From the NCBI GenBank assembly GCA_015680905.1, contig CM027383.1, forward strand, positions 40,794,501 to 40,858,500: a stretch of DNA of 64,000 nucleotides. Direction: 5' to 3'. The notes under the pieces are model-generated. The model was not told the DNA's origin. It ran no database searches and was given only the letters and a program-made list of their open reading frames with translations. Each line of letters begins with the position of its first letter. Position 1 is the stretch's first letter. This document shows positions 11,863-23,371 of this stretch, in pieces. The position numbers were made by a program, and so were the translations under genes. Source of the DNA: Coptis chinensis. Its lineage: Eukaryota; Streptophyta; Magnoliopsida; Ranunculales; Ranunculaceae.

Positions 11863-13173
11863 TAGGGGTGTCCACGGTTCGGTTCGGTCCGGTTCTAGGT
11901 AAAATTGTAGCTCGAACCAAAGTAATCGGTTTCTAACATTTAAAACCGAAACCAAACCGTCCACTTATAAAAACCGGTTTTAAACCGAGCTGAAATTTCA
12001 GGTCGGTTCGGTTCTAAATTTCGGTTATGAAATTTCCCATTAATATTATGTTACAACTACATGGGCCTCGGAAAACAAGCCCATCTGACGTCCACTTTAG
12101 ACAAGTCTTGGACTGTAACGTTAAATGAGAAACTAAGGCCCTCAATATTTATAACTACTTGTGTTCTAGTGTTGTCTTTTTTGAGAATGTGGGACTAAAG
12201 TGAACCTGAGCAGCTGAGCTCGCCTTTGAAGTTTATGAGTGTTTCACACTTGCTGGAAGTGTCAACCCACATCTAGTACTTTATAATTCAATTATCTCTT
12301 TATCTTCTTAATACATCAATCAAACATTCATTCAATTATAATCATTGCAATTGAACCAACTTATTAACCAACCCCATTTCTAACATAGTTTCTATTGTTT
12401 CTTTCTTCCACCTTCAATTTCAATTACATACACAATTTTATTGTTAACACTGGGTGATGGGTCTTGTATGAGTTTGGGTTTTGCTCCAATTGATTCAATT
12501 CCATTAACCAAATGGTAATTTGATGGTGACGAGGAAAAAAATTATTACATGCATTGAAGGGGAAACCCCAAAAAACCAAAGCTTCAATTGTAGAACCCAT
12601 TAATTGGCACATCATTTCTAGCAAAAGTAGACACAACTATTGCCTAAAGAAATGAACTAATAGTGTGAACTTGAGAGCTATTGAGCTTCATAATGAGAAT
12701 ATTGATAGTCTACATTTGTTTGGAAAGGTTATAGAGACTTTGAGAGAATGTGTTTGTTTTGGTTCAAGTCCTAACAAAACTTCAATGGCGGATTATAGAG
12801 ATGGAAATATGGAATTAACTTTAGTAGAACGTAAATTTAGTCCCACATGGGAGACATATGAATCCATCAGAGAATAAAGTCTCAATAAATGTATCGATTC
12901 AAGTTATTTAAAAGGGTTGTCACGTGCTAAATTCTGAAATTGGTTAACCAACTATTCATTCAGCAGGCTATAAATGGTAAAATATGTTTAATATATGTTC
13001 GGTTCGGTTTAAGTCGGTTAACCGAGTCTACAAACTGTAACCGAACCGGAGTCAGTCGGTTCTTATTTTACAAACCGATAATCAAACCGGCTATGTTAGA
13101 AACCAACCGAACCGGCCAGTTCGGTGCGGTTCGGTTCGGTTTTTCGGTTTTCCGGTTTTTGTGAACAGCCCTA
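11863..13173. mobile_element. Non-autonomous hAT element (1311 bp)
   Basis: The ends form imperfect inverted repeats: TAGGGGTGTCCAC on the left and TAGGGCTGTTCAC read inward from the right. Both ends are followed by subterminal runs of GGTTCGGTT/AACCGAACC. An exact 8-bp target duplication, agtatcac, flanks it (11855-11862 and 13174-13181), diagnostic of the hAT class. It has no transposase. It interrupts gag of the host retroelement, whose reading resumes on both sides once the element and one TSD copy are ignored. Confidence 0.9.
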
Positions 13174-13302
13174 AGTATCACTAGCATGTCGCCTGAGTGG
13201 TAGTGGAGGAAGTTGAGGTTGCCTAGCTTACCAAGGGGGAACATACTGAGTATATTGAGGTTTTCCTTGATACATGGTATACATGTTTCTGCCATCAAAG
13301 GT
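13174..13302 (-). pseudogene. gag: gag, short middle segment
   Basis: Between the hAT element and the large insertion, the minus strand continues gag with a tyrosine/glutamine-rich stretch (YTMYQGKPQYTQYVPPW, then an in-frame stop) and a Pro/Leu/Arg-rich stretch. It bridges the N-terminal part at 26239-27232 to the domain at 11862. Homology to a coding frame stops near 13302. Confidence 0.65.
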
Positions 13303-14145
13303 ATATTAACTTGGTGGATTTGGAAGTAACTATGAGCAAGTTTAAGTATGCACCCTTGACTGATGACTTTAGGATCTGGAATGATCAGAGTCTTTATGTG
13401 TTCAGGAGAAATAGACATGATTTTAGATATGACTGCTTTGGAATTTCTCATGTGAGATTAATAGTGAAATATCTTGCAAAATTTTATTTATGTCGATACT
13501 GATACTAAATCCTTGGAGTTTTCTGTCAAACTAAAGTTGTTCCAAGAGCTCCTAATCAATTTCAAGTTGGTGTGAGTAGTATGCATAGAGGGGAGAATGA
13601 GAGAAATGAGGAACTCAGTGGGCTTGGAGTATTTATTTTATTTTATTTTTTCCTTTCGTTACTAGAATTAGTCCCAGGTGAAAAATTATGTAGAGTCTTC
13701 TTTAATGTTTAATGTGTTGTCTTTTAGTTTAAGAAGTAATTTGTGTTATGTATAAGTATGAAATTATATATCTTGGTATGGTTGATATATGAGCATTGTA
13801 TTGTTTTGATTTTCAGGTTATGACAAGATTTAGGTTTTTGAAATGTTGAAAATATAGAAGAGACTCTGCTGGATTGTTTTTATTATTTAAAAAAAAAAAT
13901 GATGATGCTCTTTATTGAAGGCTCTCCCCCTGAATTTTCTCATTCTCATTCAGACTTGGTTTGTGAGAAATGAAATGCATAAAATTGTTATAATTAAGCT
14001 CACTTGAGTATCGTAAGAAATGATTATTATGAAGTATAAAACTGTTGGAAATGGTTATATCATTGATCCATTGCTACAATAGAGATGGTCTCTTGGGGTG
14101 TTGTTCAAAAACAATGTGTCTAGAGTGCCGACTGGCACGGGCATT
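13303..14145. other. Left part of the 12.9-kb insertion in gag
   Basis: The homology with gag ends near 13302 and foreign DNA begins. A 63-codon plus-strand ORF (13311-13502) has no domain that I recognise. At about 13790-13915 a segment matches 30780-30895 (shared GATTTTCAGGTTATGACA and GATGATG-containing tail), so both come from one repeat family. No terminal inverted repeat or target duplication links this edge to 26238. Confidence 0.45.
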
Positions 14146-15122
14146 CACTAGTAGATAATAGTATCAAACGGTTATTGATATACAGTTAGAGTACTGATGA
14201 AATACAATTATCCAAATGATTTGGCTATTTCTAACCGCCCCATAGAGATAATACACTGGTTATAAAACCAGTAACATAGAGAAATAGGTCCTGAAAAGTC
14301 CCATGTTCACCATTTCAAAAACACCATCAACCAAGTGTGACCATCACAATAGACTTTGCAGGACAACCCAACTTCCTCATAGGACAATATAAAGATGGTT
14401 AAGGGCTTTATAGATAATAGTATCAAACGGTTATTGATATAATTGAAGAAATATAATTAATTAGACGCATACTGAATAAATATAATTGAATTCTCTCAGG
14501 TCGACCCAATATCAAACACAGAGAACTAAAGTATTAAATTAAAAGCTAAAATACCAGACAAAGTAATAATTCTACTAAGGTTTTTTATTCAAAAAAACAT
14601 GTAATCAAAGCCAGCTGTATAAAAGCAAGGAACAAAAAAAACGAATCTTTCAGTTTTGGGGCGTATCGTTTTAGGGTTTGTCATGATCTAGGCGATTTCT
14701 GAGTTTGAGAATAATTTTGGTCACGATTTAAAGAGGAATTTGGTCACGGTTTGAGAAGAAATTGGAGTTGATTTGTCGAACAAGCATACATCTCAATTCC
14801 CAATGGTTTTTTCCCCCCAAAACTGATGTTATCTGGTACGCCGCACACATCATCATTAAAGTGGTAGCGTGGCCCATCTGAAAACCACGTGTGCCCATCA
14901 TAAGACAATATAAAGATGGTTTGGGGCATTATAGATAATAGTGTCAAATGGTTTTTGAATTGATATACAGTTAGAGTACTGATGAAATACAGTTATCCAA
15001 ATTATTTGGCTATTTCTAACTACCCCATAGAGCGAATACCACGGTTATAAAACCAGTAACATAGAGAAGTAGGTCCTGAAAAGTCACATAAGTTCACCAT
15101 TTCAAAAACACCATCAACCAGA
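14146..15122 (+). repeat. Duplicated F-box upstream region
   Basis: About 190 bp at 14146-14338 (from the TAGATAATAGTATCAAACGG motif to CACCATCAACCA) recur at 14930-15122, immediately before the F-box start codon. A third short copy of the first motif lies at 14411-14443. The second copy ends eight bases before the ATG at 15131, so it acts as promoter/leader of F-box gene 1. The first copy is probably the remnant of a tandemly duplicated gene whose coding part was lost. Confidence 0.75.
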
Positions 15123-15130
15123 AACTTACA

Positions 15131-16276
15131 ATGGCGGTCTCTTCTTCGAATGCTGACTACCAGAGCCAAGGATACGACATGCCGCATGACCTTTGTGTAG
15201 AAATTGTCAAACGTGCTCCACTTCCATTTCTTAAAACGGCCAAGTTTGTCTCTCGAAAATGGGAAACCTTTACAAATTCAAGTTCCTTCATAAAGGAGCA
15301 CGCGTTGAAGACAAGATCATTTCTGGGATACATGATAGACACGGAAAGAAGATGGGAATCAATAATATCTTTTGCCTCCAGCATTGGCCACAACCCCACA
15401 ATTCCAGCCCCAACTATGGACTTCAAACCGTATGGTATGTCGGTAATTGCGTCTTCATTGGAAGGTATAGTTCTCTTGAACAACCCACACGAGAAAGACC
15501 AAAAATTTTATGTGTGCAAACCGACGACTAGACAAGTGTGTCACCTGAATAATCCTAGGATCAAATTCTTCACTGAATGTGTGGGAATGTCGGTGAAATC
15601 CATGGCACCTTTAAGTTTCACTATAGTTAGGATCTCAAAACCCAACTACAACACTATTAGACAAAGATGAGACAACAAGAAGGAATTTTCAATCATTCAC
15701 CATGTTGAATTGTTTGATTCACAAACATTCAATTAGCAAAGGTTGAATGACTTGGCCTTGCCCTTTATTGCTAAACACATAAATAGGCAGCTCGGGGTGG
15801 ATGCAAAGGGATGTCTCCACTGGTCTCTTTATGAAGAAGGCATATTGGTATTTACCATTGGCTGGCAACAATGGACAAAGATTATGCTACCGTAAACTGA
15901 ATCCCCGGCCAAGTCCTACAAACTTTTTCGCTTCGATGGCACGATTGCTGTTGTGTTCTCCTACTGGGGTGAGGACAACATTACTACTGAAATATTAGAA
16001 CTGAGGGTATTACATCAATACGAGAACAGGTTGTGGAGTGAATCGAGGAAGTATTTGTTGGACAAATTGTATGAACGTTATCGTCATCCGAAATTCATCG
16101 ACTTACTATCAACATAAGTTGGAGTTTTCAGTTGGAACAACAGGATCATATGGTACAGTTTCAAGAACACGGAGGTGTTATCATAATAAAAAATCCCAAC
16201 AATTGGCATTCACTCCATTCTACCATTCATGTCAGACTTTGGCGGAACTCAGTTTGGCCCAACTCAGTATAACTAG
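15131..16276 (+). pseudogene. F-box protein gene 1, frameshifted
   Basis: F-box proteins recruit substrates to SCF ubiquitin ligases through SKP1. The first ORF (15131-15670, 179 codons) starts with a short leader and then the F-box (MPHDLCVEIVKRAPLPFLKT, residues about 17-55), followed by the start of an F-box-associated domain. After 15670 similarity to gene 2 continues in changing frames, with a stop near 15735 and shifts near 15900 and 16120, to a TAG at 16274. Aligned with gene 2 (17335-18525) the whole length is represented, so this was a full-length copy that decayed by several point lesions. Confidence 0.8.
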
Positions 16277-16449
16277 TAATATATAGGGAATATATATCTG
16301 TATTTATATTCGGAACTTAAAATTAGATGTTGTAATAAAGCACCATGCATGAACAAAACATGTTTCTAATAGGGCAACTTAAAGTCCTTACATGATATTA
16401 TGTACACCATCTTGTTGTCAGAATGGAGAACCAAGGGTTTTGTGTTAAT

Positions 16450-17180
16450 CAGGCGGTCAAATTCAAATTAAAAATTAGAACACCAAGAATACGAAACGTA
16501 CTAAGTATGACAACATAACATCCATATAATCCATTAAGTGTACAATTATCTAGTGGCAAGAGAGAAGCAACAGTACCCAAGTTTATAATTAGGCGGTTAG
16601 ATTCAAATTTGAAATTAGAGCACCCTGAAGATGAAATATTGCTGATATTACAGCATACATTATGTATATGTATATCATCCTCTAGTCATAATGAGAAGCG
16701 AATGTGATCATGTTAATTAGTTGGTTAGATTCAAATTTCAAATTAGTGCATCCTGAAGATGACATGTTCGTGATATGACAACATAGATTCTGGTTTAGAC
16801 ATTATGTATACCATCCTATAGTCAATTTGAGAAGCAAATGTTTTAGAAGTTCATTAGGCGGTTAGATTTAAATTTCAAATTAGACCGCCCTGAATACACA
16901 CCTAATTAATATGATAACATAGCTATCATATAGCCCATTATGATTCCATACAGTGGGAAAGAGTGTAACATCAATTTATGTGTTATCTTTGTGGTTAGAA
17001 TCTAAGCCTAGAATCATTATTCAAATTAGATAACTCTGAAGATAGAACATTCCTTATATAACAACATACTTCACATATATAACATTGTGTTTTCCAACTA
17101 TGGTTAAAAGTGACCACCATAGATTTTTGTTTCTTTTATTAATTAGGTGGTTAGATTCACTTTACAAATAAGTCATGACC
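16450..17180. repeat. Diverged tandem array of about 130-bp units between the F-box genes
   Basis: The motif AGGCGGTTAGATTCAAATTT followed by AAATTAGA...CCTGAAGATGA recurs at about 16452, 16590, 16718, 16855, 16990 and 17145. Spacing is 120-155 bp and copies have diverged strongly. It fills the spacer between the two F-box copies. Confidence 0.75.
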
Positions 17181-17334
17181 TTTCATTTCTTCAATAAACG
17201 GTTGTCTGAAAGACTAAATGTCTCCCAAGATTAAAAGCATTCATTTCCATTTATTGGGCAACTTGTAAGCATTGAGAGGATATCAAACCTAAAAACTCCA
17301 CACTTGATATTAAACCCACCAAAATAGAACAACA

Positions 17335-18525
17335 ATGGAAGGATCTTCTTCATCTGTATCCAAAAAAAACAAGAACAACTCTACCAACACCAACACCGAC
17401 AACAACAACCACAATAAGAACAACACCAACAACAACAACAACATGGAAATGCCAGATGAAATTTCTGAAGAGATAGTCAAGCGTACTCCACTTCTATTTC
17501 TCAAAAAAGCAATGTTCGTCTGCCAAAAATGGGCATCCTTTACAAGTTCAAGTTCGTTCACTAAGGACCATGCATTGCTGATGGGATCTTTTCTTGGTTA
17601 CATCATAAATACATAATACAAATGGGAATCCAGGATATCTTTTGCATCCAGCATTGCAAACAACCCACCAATTCTAGGCACAACTTTAGACTTCAAACCT
17701 GATGGCACATCGGTCCTTGCCTCGTCAATGGAAGGTATTGTTCTCTTGAACACACCTTACGAAAAATACCAAAAGTTTTATGTATGCAAACCAACGACTA
17801 CAAACCTTCGTCGCCTAAATAATCCTAGGAACAGATTCTTCACAGTATGTGTGGGAATGGTGGTTAATTCTGTGGAACCTTTGCGATTCACTATAGTTAG
17901 GCTCTCAGTACCCAACCACAACATTGTAAGGCTTTCCAAGGACAACAAATTGAAGAAATGTATCATCTATCATGTTGAATTATTTGATTACCAAGTTAAA
18001 CAATGGAGAAGGTTGGAGGACCTGGAGTTGTCTTTTAATGATGAACTCCTTAAAAGGAATGCTGGAGTTGTTGCAAAAGGAAATCTTCATTGGTCTCTTT
18101 GGGATGCGAGAATATTAGTTTTTAACGTTCGACGTGAGCAATGGACAAGGATTAGGCTACCGGAGACTCAACGTCCACCGAAGTCATACACGCTGTTTCC
18201 CTATGTTGGCTCCATAGCTGTTATGTTCTCTTTCTGGGGTGAGGACGGCACCGGCACTGGAATATTAGAACTCTGGGTTTTGCAGTGGTACGAGAACTGT
18301 GTGTGGAGTGAACCGAGGACGTTTATATTGTATGAAGGTTTCTACCATTCAAACTTTGTCGGCCTACTGCCATCAGACATTGGCGTTTTCAGTTGGTACA
18401 ACAAGATCATATGGTATAGTTTCATGGAGAAGAAGGTCCTAGCAGATCATGTAATCCTAGCAAGTAGCATTCACTCCATTTTCTCATTCATGTCAGACTT
18501 TGCCGAAACCCAATTGAACTAGTCG
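17335..18525 (+). pseudogene. F-box protein gene 2, one in-frame stop
   Basis: An open frame of about 396 codons is broken only by TAA at 17614-17616, where gene 1 has a GAA codon. The N-terminus is Asn-rich (residues 10-36, a run of AAC/AAT codons absent from gene 1). The F-box follows (MPDEISEEIVKRTPLLFLKK), then an F-box-associated domain with motifs such as NLHWSLWDARILVFNVRREQ and WTRIRLPE. It closes at TAG after AETQLN. Apart from the single stop it looks functional, so a read error or very recent loss should be considered. It would act as the substrate receptor of an SCF complex. Confidence 0.82.
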
Positions 18526-20062
18526 TTTATATATGTAATTATTTCTTTCCTGTTAGTTAGTATGTTTTAATAGACTGGGTACTTATTATGTATCAACTGC
18601 AAGAAGCACTGCATTGTGTTATGGTTATGTGAAATTATTACTTATTAAACATGTTATGTCCTTTAGTCAATGGTTAAATACACAACAACATAACTATGTA
18701 TAAAGACAACACAATGTATCTCTAATAGATTACTTACATAACTGGAAACACCTATTTGTAATTGTCTCTTTGTTGAGTTCTTGTTGTTTTTCTACGAACT
18801 TTTGTAATTATGTGTAAGTTTCCCATTATGTTTAAGCTGAATTCATGTTTCTTGAATCATTACCCATTATCATTTCACAGTTAAACTACATCAATTACAG
18901 TTAAAATACATCCAAAATGTTCACTAATTTCAACTTATGCTATCAGTAGATCCATTACAGTTCAATCGGCAAACCCTAAAGACTTAACAAGTGCTGAAAT
19001 ATCTGAAACACTCCCTTCCATGGTAATTTTGGAGGTACAGTTCCCCTCCACTGTTACCTTCACCTTCCCTCCTTCTGTGACCTTTTCTTACGTAGTTGTA
19101 GTTGCTTGATGGCTGGCTTCATGGCTTTCTTCATCTGGGAGATCAATCCATTTGAAAGCATTGCATCTAGGTTGACTTCTGCATTTTATAAACCTGTGAC
19201 CTTTGTTTATCCCTTGCTTACAGAAATATAGAGTCATTGTGTTGGACTTGTAGGAAGCACTGCATTGTGTTCAATTAATACTTAATTAAACATGTCATGT
19301 CCTTTCCTCAAGGTTTCCTTTTAACACAATATAACTATACTATAAGACAACATAGTATTTCTCTAACATGTTAACAAAATTAATCAGGAAACCCCTCTAT
19401 TTGTCTATCACATCTATTGGTGTTTGTCTAATTGTCCATTTGTTGAGTTCTAGTTGTTTTTTCTACGAACTTATGTAAGTAAGTTTAAGTTTCCCATTAT
19501 GTATAAGTTGAATTGATGTTTCTTCAATCATTGCCCATTATCATTTCATAGTTAAAATACAAGGGGAACTCATTTCAGCTTAAGCTATCAATAGATCCAT
19601 TACTGTTCAATCTGCAAACATTAACGACTTAACAAGTGTAGAAATATCTGAAGCAGTCCCTTTCATGGTAATTTATATATGTAACTAGATAACTGCAAGC
19701 AGTGGGGGCGTGAGTGGAGGGTGGAGGGAGAGATGGGTTTGTGGGTGGGGAGAGAGAGAGTTTGGGAGTGAAGGAGGCAGAAGGAGAGTTGTGAAGGATT
19801 GAGGACAGACAGACACAAACCTACCAAACTACATTTTGAGCAACGCACTTCCCCCCCTCTCAAAAAAACATTCGCTTCACTTACTTGATTATGACTCTAT
19901 GGCAAAGATGAATTGCTCCCTGCAGTCATTTGGCTTTTTTGAAAACCACGGACAAGATCATTGTAGAAAGTTGGTACGTTTTACAAATGTGAGTATAGGT
20001 CGGTATTTGTTCCAGCCCCCACAAATGTGGCCCAATAAAAGCCTAATTCAATATAACCCCAC
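18526..20062. other. Non-coding repeats downstream of the F-box pair
   Basis: Segments near 18590-19030 and 19245-19680 are diverged copies of each other (both contain GAAGCACTGCATTGTGTT, TTGTTGAGTTCTtGTTGTTTT and TTTCCCATTATGTaTAAG-like stretches). Parts recur again at 20700-20910. A purine-rich patch lies at about 19690-19790. No credible gene. Confidence 0.6.
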
Positions 20063-20240
20063 GCTCATAGCTTATCTACAATAAAGCCCATGCTCAGAGC
20101 CCAAAAAGCCTATGCTCAGAGCTTAACTACAATAAAGCCCATGCTCAGAGCCCAAAAAGCCTATGCTCAGAGCTTAATTACAATAAAGCCCATGCTCTGA
20201 GCCCAAAAAAGCCATGCTTAGAGCCCATGCTCAGATTTAA
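20063..20240. repeat. Minisatellite, 51-bp unit, about 3.5 copies
   Basis: The unit ACAATAAAGCCCATGCTCAG plus AGCCCAAAAAGCCTATGCTC and AGAGCTTAACT repeats in tandem with few changes. Each unit is itself made of two similar halves (CCCATGCTCAGAG and CCTATGCTCAGAG). Confidence 0.85.
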
Positions 20241-21845
20241 TTTATTACCTACCCACATAACGCAAAATCTATTCAATTAAACACATGTCTTGAACATTTG
20301 TGAGGAAGTTGTTTGACCGAATCAATCAACTTCCACAACTTTGTCCATAACTTCCACAACTTCGTCCAAATTCAAGATTCACTTCCATCAACTTCAAATC
20401 TTGTGACGGTACTCCAGCAAGTTCTTCAACTTCATCCCACGATTGGAATATTGGAGAACGAGGAAGTAACTATCACCAATCCGACATATAAAATCCAACC
20501 TTGGTCATTCTCCATAACTGCACAATCAATACTTGATCCCAAAGCAATACAACATTTAGGTACGTAAGCAACTTCAAACCAAAGTCTAGTCTCAACTCTC
20601 ACCAACAACCATCCCCTTTGCAATCTCTTCCGAAAAGATCACTTCCGACCCAACTAGTGTGTTTTGGCAAAACTTACTGAAACAGTATCTACTAGACACA
20701 ATCACACAACACAGGAAGCACTGCATTGAGTATGGTTTTGTGCATATTAATAGACTGGGTACTTATGTATCAAGTGCAAAAAGCACTACATTGTGTTCAA
20801 TTAGTACTTAATTGAACATGTTATTTCATTTTCCTCAATGGTTACCTGTAAGACAACATAACTATCTCATAAGCCAACATAATGTATCTCTAACAGTTTA
20901 CCAACATAGGGGCCATTTGTTTTTGCCTCTTATAAGACCTAGAGGTTTTATAACCTCTTATAAGACACATGGACCAGTGATGTGGGACATATTTTTGGTT
21001 CATTATTTGCCTCTTATAACAGGCATTCTACTAGAAATGTCTTATAAGAGGCATGATTTCTGTCAGTACCAAAATTGGACCTACTACAATTGTGTAAGAC
21101 TTCTATGCTGGGAAAATACACAAACGCCCCAAGCATACTACCCCTTGCCCTCGTTATCTCTTCTTCATTCTTCCCAAACCAACAAGCAGCTGCTGCTGCC
21201 GCCAATCATAAGCTCCATCTCTGATATCGACCGAGCGCCTTGGTGCTACTGCCACAACCGCGAGAAAGTGTGAAACTGTTGCCACCACTGTCAAGGTCGA
21301 TCGAGCCACTCGGTATGCAATAGAAACTTAATCGGCATTGATTAAATTGGCGAGTTGTCTCTTAGATTATGCTAGTATTCATGGACTCTGTTCATTATTG
21401 AATTCGCACTCTCACTCTCTCTTATTAGCACTTGCATTATTGTCGTTGCATTGTATGCTATTGTTTCAATTTCTTTTTATTGATTGTTGTGGCCGGTTTG
21501 CTGCCGACTAATTGATTTGGCTATTTACTGATTTATTTATTTTCTTTTAGTACTTGATTTTAGGTTTGTTGCTGACTGGTTCTCTCTTTATTTTAATTTT
21601 GTGTTGTTGCTGATTGATTAATAAGAATGTGTTTAGTTTAGGGTGAAATAGACCAATAAATCAAAGATGGAGTATTAGAAAAGGAAGCCTACATTTGAAC
21701 TTTGACAGAGAACCATACCATTTTATATTTTGTACAATAATGGAAGTGCACTTTTCATTATACATTGCGGATGTATATTATGGTTAAGATGATCGCTTTG
21801 GTGATCCTGATGCTTGCTCCACTATCAACCCAAGTGCTCACACAC
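20241..21845. other. Non-coding segment before the LINE
   Basis: It holds a third copy of the 18.6/19.2-kb repeat at 20700-20910 and, at 20908-21060, a GGGGCCATTTGTTTTTGCC start with several CTTATAAGA inverted motifs, which looks like part of a MITE. Similar CTTATAAG-rich sequence occurs at 38380-38700. Plus-strand ORFs (such as 20812-21273) show no known domain. Confidence 0.5.
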
Positions 21846-21953
21846 TTTTTTTTTTTTTTTTTGCTAAAGGTAATTGTATTAATAAATTAAAAGGTTACAA
21901 AGTACAAAAAATGGATAGGATTGATAGTAAGCACTATCTCAAAGTAGCTGAGG

Positions 21954-23036
21954 TCAATTTACAAATCTATAGTACGTGATGTTCATATCCTCAATTCTAT
22001 GCAAGAATGGTGGCCTGCCATCCCACCACTTCTTCTCTCCCTTTGCCAGGTTTGCGGCTTCTTTAGAACAAATGTCCGCGCCAAAATTAACCTCCCTCCA
22101 GGTGTTAGTCACAATGATCCAGTCCGCTAGCCCTTTCACTTTGTCCCAAGCTGCACGAATTTGCCAATGTACCTGGTCATTCTGGAAAGATTTGATTGCC
22201 GCAGTAGAGTCGGATTCCACCCAGATTAGTTTCCATCCTAGTTCCACCGCTTTTGAGATGCCCTCCACTATCGCAAAACTCCCAGCTATAAAGTTTGTGG
22301 CAATACCCAGACCTCCGATATATGCGCCAATCACATTTCCATTGCTATCTCTAAGAAGCGTGCCCCAACCTGAGTTTTCGGGATTACCTCTAGAGCAACC
22401 ACCAGCATTCACTTTTATCATGTTGCTAGGTGGAGCCACCCAATAACATTCTAAAGTGCGTGGAGCCTTCCTTAACTTGGCCGGTAGCTTCCAAGCCTTC
22501 AAGACTTCCAAATCTCTGGTAGTATTATGCATGTGCTTCTTCGATCGGTCATTAGCTCTCTTCGCTGCTCTACGAACTTGGGACATGATGGAACTGATGC
22601 TTGACTTCTTGCTGCCATAGATGATTTCATTCCTATTCCTCCAAATCGCGACTAAGCAAGAAATTGATGCTGCTTTCCATAGATCCTGTAAGAGTGGGCT
22701 TTCATTTCTACACTTTATGAACATCTCTTCCCGATTGGCAATCCTCGTATGATGTTGCATATTGTGTGTTATGAGTTCCCAGCATCTCTGCACAAAACTA
22801 CATTCGAATAAGATGTGGTCCTGAGTTTCCTCTGCCACCGTGCAAATGCAGCAGCGAGACACCATCTTGAAGTTCTTCCCCCTTAGTTTCTCGTCTGTGT
22901 GCATGGCACCATGGAGAATTTTCCATCCTGTCCCAAGAGTCATTGGCAGCACCTCTACTAACCAGAGAAACTTTGTCCACAGCAGCGCATTCGCACTCTC
23001 TCTAGTAGCTTCATATGCCGACCCCACAGTGAACAA
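21954..23036 (-). pseudogene. LINE ORF2, zf-RVT and RNase H C-terminus
   Basis: A 360-codon frame holds the zf-RVT zinc-binding region (CCICTVAEETQDHILFECSF, residues about 70-90) and a plant LINE RNase H fold. The motif normally KVNTDG reads KVNAGGCSRGNP, so the first catalytic Asp is Gly. The helix normally AELxA reads AGSFAIVEG, losing the catalytic Glu. The later Asp residues (VESDS and NFGADICSK) remain. The RNase H is therefore predicted to be inactive even where the frame is open. Confidence 0.85.
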
Positions 23037-23371
23037 GCCATCAATGGATTGACGCCAAACTCTCTTATCCTCTCTCTGCTGATCAGGAAACTCTAACTGG
23101 CTGATTTTTCGCCCCTAGATTACTCAAAATTTGTTTCATAGTTTTAGAGAAATTCCACTGGTTCCCCTGGATGCAAGCGCTGAGGGGGGGCTTTGAGTTT
23201 CTGCAGGAGCCTCTTATCCTGGATAAAATTTCCAATAATCACGTCACCTATCTAGTTATCCCTTCATAGATTAATATTCTCTCCTTTGCCAATGATCCAC
23301 CCTTGATGAGTATGCATCTTTCTGAGAGCCCATTGTAACCTAGTCCACACTGTGGAACTCTTATGGCTAGA

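Noticed and set aside
12838..12930. snRNA gene promoter
   Set aside because: The TCCCACAT motif lacks the expected spacing to a TATA box and no snRNA sequence follows.
19663..19863. 66-codon minus-strand ORF
   Set aside because: Arises from a purine-rich simple-sequence patch; no domain or splice context.
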